From: an uncultured Planctomycetaceae bacterium
GTDB lineage: Bacteria > Planctomycetota > Planctomycetia > Planctomycetales > Planctomycetaceae
DNA length: 9,105 nt
Direction of reading: 5' to 3'
Assembly: GCA_937975745.1 (NCBI GenBank)
Contig: CALJUK010000930.1
Span: 1-9,105 of the forward strand
The notes under the pieces: model-generated
What the model was told of the DNA's origin: nothing
What the model saw: the letters and a program-made list of their open reading frames with translations, nothing else
Database searches by the model: none
Shown here: positions 1 through 5,989 of the stretch, piece after piece
Layout of the letters: each line of letters starts with the position of its first letter
How positions within the stretch are numbered: the stretch's first letter is position 1
Made by a program: the position numbers and the translations under genes

Positions 1-928
1 CGTGCCGGTTCCCTGCTCCGGGGTTGCTGGTGGCCGGTGTTGGAAGTTCGGTGACAACATCGCGGGGAATCAGCGGGTCAAAGACACTTTGTCCGGCTTG
101 AAACTGCCCACGGGAGTTGTCGATGACGGCCTCGGCCGAAGCCAGCGACAAGGCGAGATCACGCAGTGGATTGAACCGTTCGGCCGGCGGGAGCAACGAC
201 TTCACAGTGGCTTCAGCCTGGCGCCCTTCAATCTTCAGCGGGATCACATCCCCAATCTTGGTCGTGGTGCGGTCGACGGGAACTTCAATGCGCAGTTGAG
301 ACTGGTCGACGAAATCCAGCACAGGGTCCCCTGCCCGGACATACTGGCCGACACCGGCATGAATCCGCGTCACGGTCCCTTCAAAGGGAGCCCTCACGCT
401 CGTTTGTTCTTGCAGCTGTTGTTCGATCTCCAGCCCGCTTCGTGCCACCTTCAGGCGGGCCTCGGCAATCGCAATCGCGCCTGCGTCTTTCTCGGCTTTG
501 GCGGCCGCGAGTTGTGCGTCAGCCAGACCGACTTCCGCCTCGGCTTTGGCCACCTGCAGACGAGCCAGTGTGTCGTCGATGCGGGCCAACTCCAACTGGG
601 CTCCCACTTTGTCACCCGGTTTGACCACCAGGCTACGGAGAATTCCTTCAGCGCTGGCAGTGACGGTCACGCTACGCTCCGCGCGGAGTTGCAGCGGAAC
701 CTGATAGGCCTTCCCGTCGACAAGCGATAAGGCCTGCCGTTCGAGAGTCACCTCGGTCCCCTCTGCTGCCGGGGTGGACATTGCAGCAGCGGACGACGAC
801 CGCGGCGTCAGTTGTCCTGGCGTTGCGACCGGCGATTTATTTTGTGCCAACAAGGACGTTGTGGCAAACTGAGTGCACCCCGCCATGGTCAGTCCGAACA
901 GCCAAAGCCGCGCGGAAGATGTCAACAT
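1..928 (-). CDS. HlyD/RND-type periplasmic membrane fusion (adaptor) protein, probable lipoprotein, 3' end off window
   Basis: I see 309 codons with no stop before the left edge. The start is the ATG at 928, preceded by GAGGAG with a 9-base gap. Residues 1-18 look like a lipoprotein signal: Arg7, a hydrophobic stretch, then M-A-G-Cys18, although Met at -3 is not the commonest residue. A disordered Ser/Pro/Ala stretch follows to about 58. The two halves of a lipoyl/barrel-sandwich domain are visible at about 86-118 (SAEGILRSLVVKPGDKVG) and 177-208 (VRAPFEGTVTRIHAGVGQYV). They flank an Ala/Glu/Lys-rich helical hairpin at about 119-175. A beta-barrel region begins near 212. This order is that of periplasmic adaptor proteins of RND or ABC exporters, which join an inner-membrane pump to an outer-membrane channel. 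By inference the pump gene lies beyond the left edge. The substrate cannot be told. The family call is firm; the exporter class is not. Confidence 0.88.
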   Translation of the reverse strand, partial: MLTSSARLWLFGLTMAGCTQFATTSLLAQNKSPVATPGQLTPRSSSAAAMSTPAAEGTEVTLERQALSLVDGKAYQVPLQLRAERSVTVTASAEGILRSLVVKPGDKVGAQLELARIDDTLARLQVAKAEAEVGLADAQLAAAKAEKDAGAIAIAEARLKVARSGLEIEQQLQEQTSVRAPFEGTVTRIHAGVGQYVRAGDPVLDFVDQSQLRIEVPVDRTTTKIGDVIPLKIEGRQAEATVKSLLPPAERFNPLRDLALSLASAEAVIDNSRGQFQAGQSVFDPLIPRDVVTELPTPATSNPGAGNRH

Positions 929-984
929 CGGTCAGTACTCCTCGCGTGCAGAGCCGACTGGATCGCGGTCCCTATTCCATTTTT

Positions 985-1013
985 AGCCTAGGATTGTCAG
1001 TCGACAGTGTCAA
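985..1013 (-). promoter_or_regulatory. Candidate sigma70-type promoter for the membrane fusion protein gene
   Basis: On the minus strand a perfect TTGACA (1008-1013) is separated by exactly 17 bases from TAGGCT (985-990), which keeps the T, A and final T of the -10 consensus. Transcription would start near 977 and give a leader of about 50 bases before the ATG at 928. The -35 box and the spacing are strong; the -10 box is only a partial match. Confidence 0.45.
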
Positions 1014-1221
1014 CGAGTTAGCCACCTCCGAAGTGGGTTCAGTCAGGAAAACCCCGTCCGAAAGGCGAATGCTCTCTTGTGAAGAGGACGCCAGCCTGTG
1101 ATGATGTGGACCGCTGTTCGTAGTGGAGTCTCCTGGGAGGTGCCCACGCGTTACCCGGTGTGCTTTCCGGGCAATGACGAACTGGTAATCCGACGTTCCC
1201 TGCCAAGGCCCCCTGCCCTAC

Positions 1222-1304
1222 AAAACTGTCTTGCATGTCGCCCCTGCCTGCCAAACTTTCTGTTTGGTGTACGTCGCCGGGCAAGACGCGATAAGACCAG
1301 TTTT
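1222..1304 (+). promoter_or_regulatory. Possible structured 5' leader of the thioredoxin-fold gene
   Basis: AAAACTGTCTT (1222-1232) can pair with AAGACCAGTTTT (1293-1304) as an 11-bp stem with one bulged C (1297). It encloses a shorter GCCC/GGGC pairing (1240-1243 with 1279-1282) and a perfect inner hairpin CCAAAC-TTTCT-GTTTGG (1251-1267). The outer stem ends 7 bases before the GAGGAG ribosome-binding site at 1312-1317. TTTGG at 1302-1306 could instead pair with CCAAA at 1251-1255, which would break both stems. This could be a cis-acting RNA or a DNA operator. It matches no riboswitch class that I recognise. Confidence 0.35.
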
Positions 1305-1324
1305 GGACTACGAGGAGACTTTCC

Positions 1325-1822
1325 GTGTCCACCACAATCTTGAACGTCTTGTCGATTCTGGCAGCAGCCGCCCTTCCCTGGGAACCAGGTGATGCACTCG
1401 AACTGCGATATCAGGGCGAACTCAAACAGATCCATCGCGGCAGCGAGACACAGGTGAAGGACTTCTCGGTCTATCTCGTCCTCCACGGACAAGAAGACGA
1501 GACTTTGCAGCTGGACTGGCTGGTCGAAGAACGGGGAGGCAGCGGCTGGAATTGGCCCGAACGAATGGGGCAGATGACGATCAATTCGAAACTGCAACCG
1601 GCTGGCGAGCGAATCCCGCGGATCATGCATGTGCACGACGGTGTCGACCATCCGCTGGATGTCGAGTTTCCCATTTTCGCCGGGACAAATCGCATCGCGG
1701 ACAAAGCCACCTGGCAGGAAGGAAACTGGGAGTGGACTGTCGGAGGAACCAAACAGATCGGTGACCGCAACTGTCGCGAAGTGAATGGAGTCTCGGCCAA
1801 CGGTCGCAGTCGAACAGTGTGA
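1325..1822 (+). CDS. N-terminal part of a secreted thioredoxin-fold protein, ended by an in-frame TGA
   Basis: The start is GTG at 1325, with GAGGAG at 1312-1317 and a 7-base gap; an in-frame TAA at 1292 rules out anything further upstream. The first 24 residues (hydrophobic, Ala-rich, ending G-D-A) resemble an export signal but lack a clear positive N-region. The rest is a beta-rich domain with no known motif (L-E-L-R-Y-Q, then W-N-W-P-E-R and G-N-W-E-W-T-V), and one Cys late in the fragment. Translation stops at TGA 1820-1822. The same frame stays open for another 290 codons, and the protein sense continues smoothly across the stop (…GRSRTV-stop-IDTSIPIVVS…). I therefore read this as the front of a single 456-residue gene whose codon 166 was probably TGG (Trp). 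The function of this domain is unknown. Confidence 0.7.
   Translation: MSTTILNVLSILAAAALPWEPGDALELRYQGELKQIHRGSETQVKDFSVYLVLHGQEDETLQLDWLVEERGGSGWNWPERMGQMTINSKLQPAGERIPRIMHVHDGVDHPLDVEFPIFAGTNRIADKATWQEGNWEWTVGGTKQIGDRNCREVNGVSANGRSRTV
1820..1822 (+). other. In-frame TGA interrupting the gene at 1325-2695
   Basis: Codon 166 of the frame starting at 1325 reads TGA, and both flanking segments are in the same frame. A single TGG to TGA change explains it. The bases just after it form ATCGAC-AC-GTCGAT (1823-1836), a short palindrome. Possible explanations are a true nonsense mutation, a sequencing or assembly error, or readthrough. Confidence 0.85.
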
Positions 1823-1843
1823 ATCGACACGTCGATACCGATC

Positions 1844-2695
1844 GTGGTCTCCGCCAACCGGCGATTGTTCATGGGACGCGGCGACCAGTTCGAACTGTCG
1901 CTGCGGTTGGAATCGGTGAGTTCTCTCTCGGAAGCTCAGTTGTCCCGCATTGCGGCACCTTTGGCCACGTTTGCGGCCTTGCAGGCCAAGTTGGGACGTG
2001 AACCCGTTGCGACAGACAAGGACCTCTCAGACAAACAACTTCAGGCGATTGCCGACGAGGCCGAAAAGTTTCGGAGACAGGCCACGGACACCCCACTGGC
2101 ACAGTTTGCGAATGTTGTGCTCCGGGATGTGAAAGCGCAGCAGCAACGGGTGTCCGAACTGACCGCCGTGGCCGAAAGCATGCTCGGTCGCAAGGCACCC
2201 GCGGTGGACTTCCAATGGCTGACCGAAGCTCCCGAACAGCTTCCGCTCTCGCCGGGCCGCATTACCGTGCTGCACTTCTGGGATTACCAGGATTCACCGC
2301 TGAAGGAACCCTACGGACAAGTGGGCTATCTCGACTTTCTCAATAATCGCCGCCGCAAACTGGGTGTGGACGTTGTCGGCGTGGCCGTCCACGAACGGTT
2401 CGGCAATCCGCAGACTGAACCCGCGGCACGACGATCGGCCCGCAAGTTGAAAGAGTTCATGAACCTGGGCTATTCTCTGGGCGTCGACGATGGCTCGCTC
2501 TTGAAGCTGTTCGGCGATCCACGGCGATCCGGTGGCCAACTTCCGCTGTGGGTGGTTGTCGGTGCGGACGGCAAGATTATCCATTACCGAGTCGGCTACT
2601 ACGCCGTCGATCCGCGTGACGGCCTGAAGGAGCTTGATGACGTGCTCGTGGCCGAGATTCAACGAGCCCGCAAGGAAGCCGGCGCGAAAAAGTAG
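1844..2695 (+). CDS. C-terminal part of the split gene: thioredoxin-like (TlpA/AhpC-TSA type) domain without CxxC
   Basis: This is in the same frame as the 1325 gene. Possible restarts are GTG 1844 and ATG 1871, and neither has a convincing ribosome-binding site, which argues against independent translation. Numbering from 1844: residues 1-25 finish the upstream beta domain, 28-112 are helical and charged, and 113-275 form a thioredoxin fold. The latter is shown by GRKAPAVDFQWL, then the strand TVLHFWDYQDSP, LGVDVVGVAVHERF, the cis-Pro region QLPLWVVVGADGKI, and RVGYY. Where TlpA-like proteins have WCxxC there is DYQDSP, and the whole fragment contains no Cys, so it cannot do dithiol chemistry. 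A binding or structural role in the periplasm is an inference. The gene ends at TAG 2693-2695 and converges on glyA. Confidence 0.7.
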   Translation: MVSANRRLFMGRGDQFELSLRLESVSSLSEAQLSRIAAPLATFAALQAKLGREPVATDKDLSDKQLQAIADEAEKFRRQATDTPLAQFANVVLRDVKAQQQRVSELTAVAESMLGRKAPAVDFQWLTEAPEQLPLSPGRITVLHFWDYQDSPLKEPYGQVGYLDFLNNRRRKLGVDVVGVAVHERFGNPQTEPAARRSARKLKEFMNLGYSLGVDDGSLLKLFGDPRRSGGQLPLWVVVGADGKIIHYRVGYYAVDPRDGLKELDDVLVAEIQRARKEAGAKK

Positions 2696-2712
2696 CTGCC
2701 ACCTGAGCGTTT

Positions 2713-2737
2713 GCCCGACGAACGACTTCGTTTGGGC
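2713..2737 (+). terminator. Hairpin downstream of the thioredoxin-fold gene
   Basis: GCCCG pairs with TTGGGC, and then ACGAA pairs with TTCGT around a CGAC loop, with one bulged T. It lies 18 bases after the stop at 2695. No T-tract follows, so it is terminator-like only by position. Confidence 0.25.
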
Positions 2738-2774
2738 GGGCACTGCTGGCTGGACCAGGACTCGGTCGCAAGGC

Positions 2775-2796
2775 CCCGGTCGTCGACACGACCGGG
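2775..2796. terminator. Perfect 9-bp hairpin in the convergent spacer
   Basis: CCCGGTCGT, loop CGAC, ACGACCGGG: a perfect GC-rich stem with a 4-base loop, midway between the converging thioredoxin-fold gene and glyA. No T-tract follows on either strand. It may stop or stabilise transcripts from both sides; a protein-binding palindrome is the alternative. Confidence 0.35.
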
Positions 2797-2910
2797 TCGG
2801 CTGACGGATTGGCGGTCGCCCGATGGCATCCCGTCCCCTGCCGACTCGCGCCGTTTTCGCGCGGACTCACAGCGGGATGTTCACAGAGGGATGTGACGTC
2901 AGCCCGAGGA

Positions 2911-2924
2911 AGGACGTTAGTCCT
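2911..2924. repeat. GGAC-GTYA-GTCC mini-hairpin overlapping the glyA stop codon (copy 1)
   Basis: AGGAC-GTTA-GTCCT is a 5-bp stem with a 4-base loop. It includes the glyA stop codon (TAA, complement of 2917-2919). A near-identical core, GGAC-GTCA-GTCC, occurs at 5959-5970 near another gene 3' end. A flanking CGAGG/CCTCG pair (2905-2909 and 2921-2925) offers an alternative pairing. Confidence 0.4.
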
Positions 2925-4182
2925 CGATTCCCGGGACGGCGAAATTGCGTGCGAATTCGACGATCTCAAGACGCACACGATCGATGACCGCCTGATCGTC
3001 GGCGTGCTTGAGGACGTGCAGGATCCACTGGCCGACGCGTTGCATATCGTCGGTGTTCATTCCGCGTGTGGTGAGGGCTGCCGTCCCCAGGCGGATTCCG
3101 CTGGGATCGAGTGGCTTGCGTTGGTCGTAGGGAATCATGTTCTTGTTGACTGTGATTCCCGCCTGGTCGAGTGCCTTCTCGGCAATTTTTCCGGTCAGGC
3201 CAATCGTTGTGACGTCGGCCAGCATCAGATGGTTGTCTGTGCCGCCGCTGGCCAGAGTCAGTCCGCCAGAAGTTAATGTGGAGGCCAATGCCTGGGCGTT
3301 CGCGACGATCCGCCGCGCATAGTCGGCAAAGTCGGCTTGCAAGGCCTCGTGGAAGCAGACCGCCTTGCCGGCGATGACGTGCATCAATGGTCCCCCCTGC
3401 ATTCCGGGGAAGACCGTGCGGTCGATGTCCTTGGCGTATTCCTCACGCGTGAGGATGAAGCCGGACCGGGGACCGCGGAGAGTCTTGTGTGACGTCGACG
3501 TCACGAAGTCCGCATGTGGTACGGGATTGTTGTGGACGCCGCCGGCCACCAGACCCGCATAGTGGGCCATGTCGACCATCAGCTTGGCACCCACTTCGGC
3601 TGCGATTTCGGCGAAGCGGGCGTGATCGATCTCGCGGGGATAGGCCGACGCGCCGGCAATAATCAGCTTCGGCTTGTGTTCGCGAGCCAGCTTGGCCACC
3701 TGGTCGAAGTCAATGCGATGGTCGTCCTTGCGGACTCCATAGTGAACCGCATTGTAGAGCTGTCCGGAAAAATTCAGCGACATGCCGTGTGTCAGGTGCC
3801 CCCCGTGCGCGAGGTCCATCGCGAGGAACGTGTCCCCTGGCTTCAGAATCGTCAGGTAGACAGCCATGTTCGCCTGCGAACCGGCGTGTGGCTGAACGTT
3901 GGCATGCTCGGCACCAAACAGTTTGCAGACGCGCTGCCGGGCCAACTCTTCGACCACGTCGACATGTTCACAGCCGCCATAGTAGCGCCTGCCGGGATAC
4001 CCCTCGGCGTATTTGTTTGTCAGGACGGTTCCAGCGGCCTGCTGGACAGCCAAGCTGGTGTAGTTTTCTGAAGCGATCAACTCCAGACCGTCCCGTTGAC
4101 GATGTCGTTCATCGACGATGGCTGCCCAGACTTCCGGGTCGACTTGCTCGAGCAATTTATCAGCGTGTTGCACCGAGGCCAT
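2917..4182 (-). CDS. glyA: Serine hydroxymethyltransferase
   Basis: The enzyme is cytosolic and PLP-dependent; it interconverts serine plus tetrahydrofolate with glycine plus 5,10-methylene-tetrahydrofolate, the main source of one-carbon units. The 421 residues match the normal family length. Visible motifs are LIASENYTS (35-43), YAEGYPGRRYYGG (58-70), AHGGHLTHG (125-133), DMAHYAGLVAGG (204-215, Asp204 for the pyridine nitrogen), the PLP-lysine loop TSTSHKTLRGPRSG with Lys233, and SGIRLGT with Arg364 for the substrate carboxylate. The start is ATG 4182, preceded by AGGGAG with a 9-base gap. It stands alone: the next gene on its 3' side converges on it and the one on its 5' side diverges, so it is probably monocistronic. 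The last Ser of GPRSG replaces the commoner Gly, which is unlikely to matter. The identification is essentially certain. Confidence 0.98.
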   Translation of the reverse strand: MASVQHADKLLEQVDPEVWAAIVDERHRQRDGLELIASENYTSLAVQQAAGTVLTNKYAEGYPGRRYYGGCEHVDVVEELARQRVCKLFGAEHANVQPHAGSQANMAVYLTILKPGDTFLAMDLAHGGHLTHGMSLNFSGQLYNAVHYGVRKDDHRIDFDQVAKLAREHKPKLIIAGASAYPREIDHARFAEIAAEVGAKLMVDMAHYAGLVAGGVHNNPVPHADFVTSTSHKTLRGPRSGFILTREEYAKDIDRTVFPGMQGGPLMHVIAGKAVCFHEALQADFADYARRIVANAQALASTLTSGGLTLASGGTDNHLMLADVTTIGLTGKIAEKALDQAGITVNKNMIPYDQRKPLDPSGIRLGTAALTTRGMNTDDMQRVGQWILHVLKHADDQAVIDRVRLEIVEFARNFAVPGIED

Positions 4183-4308
4183 AAGATTCTGCTCCCTAAA
4201 CCGGCCGACAGCGATGTTCGGCGTGGTTTGCGTTCCAAACGGAGTATTGGTGAGTCCGTAATGCCCCCTGTCCAGGGCATGGAGTCATGCGCCGGAAGGA
4301 AGTGGACC

Positions 4309-4333
4309 GCACGAAAACGGGTGGATTTCGTGC
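4309..4333. promoter_or_regulatory. Perfect 8-bp inverted repeat, candidate operator
   Basis: GCACGAAA (4309-4316), 9 bases, TTTCGTGC (4326-4333). The arms match exactly. Centre-to-centre spacing is about 17 bases, which would suit a dimeric regulator spanning under two helical turns. It lies between the divergent starts of glyA and the BRCT–MerR–TPR gene. It could also act as a hairpin in the glyA leader. Confidence 0.35.
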
Positions 4334-4398
4334 TTCGCTCTTCAACACGGACGCGACGCAACGCGATGGACGGAGCTGTGGTGTGCTTTCGCCCATTT

Positions 4399-4406
4399 CT
4401 TATAGT
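4399..4406. promoter_or_regulatory. Overlapping divergent -10-like boxes
   Basis: TATAGT on the plus strand (4401-4406) matches the -10 consensus at five of six bases, and TATAAG on the minus strand (4399-4404) overlaps it. Neither has a good -35 box at 16-18 bases, so support is weak. Confidence 0.2.
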
Positions 4407-4516
4407 CAACCATTCCTCTGAAAGCTACCCACCGCAGTCCATAGCGACTATTCTGGGTTGTGCCCACACGGCTGCCAGTCGTGGGGCTCATCGCATTGCA
4501 TCAGATAGGCGTTTGC

Positions 4517-5851
4517 ATGGAACGGTCAGAATTTTCGACACCGCAGGAGCAGTCAACCGTTGAGGCCCCCACGACGCCCTCCATGTCGCGGACGCCGCAG
4601 GGGTCCCCTCCCCTGCAAGGTGAGCGGGTGGCCTTCACCGGAACGCTGGCATCCATGCCTCACAAGCAGGCCCATGCGATTGTCGAGCAGCACGGCGGGA
4701 CGGCCACACAACACGTCAGCCGTCAGACGACACTGCTCGTCATTGGGGACGAAGGCTGGCCTTTGGAACCGGACGGTCATCCGTCGGTCAAACTGCAGCA
4801 GGCACAACAGCTGCAGGAACAGGGGCTGCCGATCCGCATCCTGGGTGAAGCCGCCTGGCTGAAGTGGATTGGCCTCTCAGATCAGCCACAGGAGGTCCGC
4901 CGGATGTATACGCCGGCCATGCTGAGCCAGATGCTGGATGTGTCGGTGAATGTCATTCGTGGCTGGGCCCGGGTTGGCCTGATTCGTCCCGTGCGAAGGG
5001 TGTTCCGCCTCCCCTACTTCGACTTTCAGGAAGTCACCAGCGCCCGCCAGTTGACGCAACTGTTGCAGTCGGGCGTTCCTCGGCATCGGCTGGAAGAAAC
5101 ACTCCTGAAGTTGCGATCGGTTTTGCCCCATCTGCAGCAACCGATTGGCCAACTGGAGTTGCTGGCCCGCGACCACAAGATTGTTTTACGGGACGAGAAG
5201 GGCCTGCTCGATGCTCGGACCGGACAACGTCTGCTCGATTTCGATGTGTCTGATCAGAAGAACATCGATGCTGTCGGCGGCAGGGAAAACGTGTCCGACG
5301 ACTCGTCGGATGAGGACCCCGACCAGGGAAACCTGCTGTCGATGGTCGAAGGCGATGCGGAAGCCGAGCGTCGTGGACTGGTGGAACGTCTCGCGATTCC
5401 AGGCCAGCCCTGGCGGGAGATTGCCTGTCGACATCTTGACGAGCACCGATTCGGTGCGGCGATCGAGGCGTTGCGGATGGCGTTAATGGAACGCCCCGAC
5501 GACGCGGAATTGCAGTTCTACCTGGCGGACGCGCTGTACCGCAGCGATCTCGCTCAAGCGGCCTTAGAACGGTACTACTGTGCCGTCGAGTGCGATCACG
5601 AATACATCGAAGCCTGGACGCAGTTGGGCTGTCTGCATGTCGAACTGGGCGAACCGGAACGAGCCGTCGACGCCTTTCGTGTCGCGATTGCGATCCACGA
5701 CGAGTACCCCGATGCGCACTGGCATCTGGCGGAAACCCTCTGTCGACTGGGGCAAGAAGAAGAGGCCGCACCGCATTGGCGGCGGTACCTCGAGTTTGAC
5801 GCGAACGGGCCGTGGGCCGAGACGGCCCGGCAGCACCTGGAAGCGACATAG
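4517..5851 (+). CDS. BRCT – MerR-type HTH – TPR protein
   Basis: 444 residues from ATG 4517 (AGG 7 bases upstream). An in-frame GTG at 4460 would add 19 unconvincing residues. Three modules follow one another. (1) BRCT, about 33-120, of the NAD-ligase/RFC kind: ERVAFTGTL, the helix with HGGTATQHVSRQTTLLVIG, S-V-K at 90-92, and closing WLKWIGL. The T-G (41-42) and S-x-K residues are those that contact phosphate in phosphate-binding BRCT domains. (2) MerR-like winged helix, about 130-205: MYTPAMLSQMLDVSVNVIRGW, GLIRPVRR, YFDFQEV, SGVPRHRLEETL. (3) After an acidic linker (about 255-285), three to four TPRs at about 299-433 (ALRMALMERPDDAELQFYLA, AWTQLGCLHVELGEPERAVDAF, AHWHLAETLCRLGQEEEAA). No signal peptide or membrane segment is present, so it should be cytoplasmic. 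DNA binding and scaffolding are inferences; the target is unknown. Confidence 0.88.
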   Translation: MERSEFSTPQEQSTVEAPTTPSMSRTPQGSPPLQGERVAFTGTLASMPHKQAHAIVEQHGGTATQHVSRQTTLLVIGDEGWPLEPDGHPSVKLQQAQQLQEQGLPIRILGEAAWLKWIGLSDQPQEVRRMYTPAMLSQMLDVSVNVIRGWARVGLIRPVRRVFRLPYFDFQEVTSARQLTQLLQSGVPRHRLEETLLKLRSVLPHLQQPIGQLELLARDHKIVLRDEKGLLDARTGQRLLDFDVSDQKNIDAVGGRENVSDDSSDEDPDQGNLLSMVEGDAEAERRGLVERLAIPGQPWREIACRHLDEHRFGAAIEALRMALMERPDDAELQFYLADALYRSDLAQAALERYYCAVECDHEYIEAWTQLGCLHVELGEPERAVDAFRVAIAIHDEYPDAHWHLAETLCRLGQEEEAAPHWRRYLEFDANGPWAETARQHLEAT

Positions 5852-5871
5852 TCGTTGGCGGTCGACAGGTT

Positions 5872-5897
5872 TCTGCCGGAGCGGCCGCCCCGGCAGA
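5872..5897. terminator. Strong hairpin 21 bases after the BRCT–MerR–TPR stop
   Basis: TCTGCCGG (5872-5879) and CCGGCAGA (5890-5897) are perfect 8-bp arms. The inner GCGGCCGC is itself self-complementary, so the stem can extend past one A/C mismatch. No T-tract follows on either strand. Position between convergent genes suggests a terminator or mRNA 3'-end stabiliser. Confidence 0.4.
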
Positions 5898-5952
5898 CCC
5901 GCGCTGTCCGTCAGACCCAGGGCGTGCGTCGGATCCGCTGGGAAGGTCAGTT

Positions 5953-5975
5953 GAGCTCGGACGTCAGTCCCGCTC
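5953..5975. repeat. GGAC-GTYA-GTCC mini-hairpin (copy 2) in a convergent spacer
   Basis: The core GGAC-GTCA-GTCC (5959-5970) is flanked by GAGC (5953-5956) and GCTC (5972-5975), which extend the stem around a small internal loop. It lies 14 bases beyond the stop of the 78-residue minus-strand gene. The core matches the copy at the glyA stop except for one loop base. Confidence 0.4.
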
Positions 5976-5989
5976 GGAAACAGGCCCGT

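Larger units (their letters stand above)
929..1324. other. Divergent intergenic spacer, 396 bases, no gene seen
   Basis: The open frames here (for example on the minus strand at 1039-1335) have no ribosome-binding site and no recognisable protein character, so I treat the stretch as non-coding. It holds the minus-strand promoter at 985-1013 and small inverted repeats: CTCTT-GTG-AAGAG at 1074-1086, and CCCGG/CCGGG with an 8-base loop at about 1158-1175. The larger foldable element at 1222-1304 lies immediately before the next gene. No tRNA or mobile-element end was seen. Confidence 0.6.
4183..4516. other. Divergent spacer between glyA and the BRCT–MerR–TPR gene, 334 bases
   Basis: No gene is supported here: the open frames lack protein character. 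It contains the hairpin cluster at 4261-4290, a perfect 8-bp inverted repeat at 4309-4333, and overlapping -10-like boxes, TATAGT on the plus strand (4401-4406) and TATAAG on the minus strand (4399-4404). A GCCCAC/GTGGGGC inverted repeat lies at 4462-4487, which would sit in the leader of the plus-strand gene. Confidence 0.55.

Noticed and set aside
2..730. 242-codon plus-strand open frame
   Set aside because: It is the antisense shadow of the membrane fusion protein, whose lipoyl-domain motifs and ribosome-binding site lie on the minus strand.
1820..1836. TGA as a selenocysteine codon with a SECIS-like hairpin
   Set aside because: The palindrome after the TGA is only 6 bp with a 2-base loop and too close to the codon. 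The position is in the upstream beta domain, not at a thioredoxin catalytic Cys site, and context suggests Trp.
4460..4516. GTG start 57 bases upstream of the BRCT–MerR–TPR gene
   Set aside because: It adds 19 residues outside the BRCT domain, has no clear ribosome-binding site, and overlaps an inverted repeat. ATG 4517 is preferred but not proven.
5034..5849. 271-codon minus-strand open frame
   Set aside because: It is an Arg/Pro/Ser-rich antisense shadow of the BRCT–MerR–TPR gene, without a ribosome-binding site.
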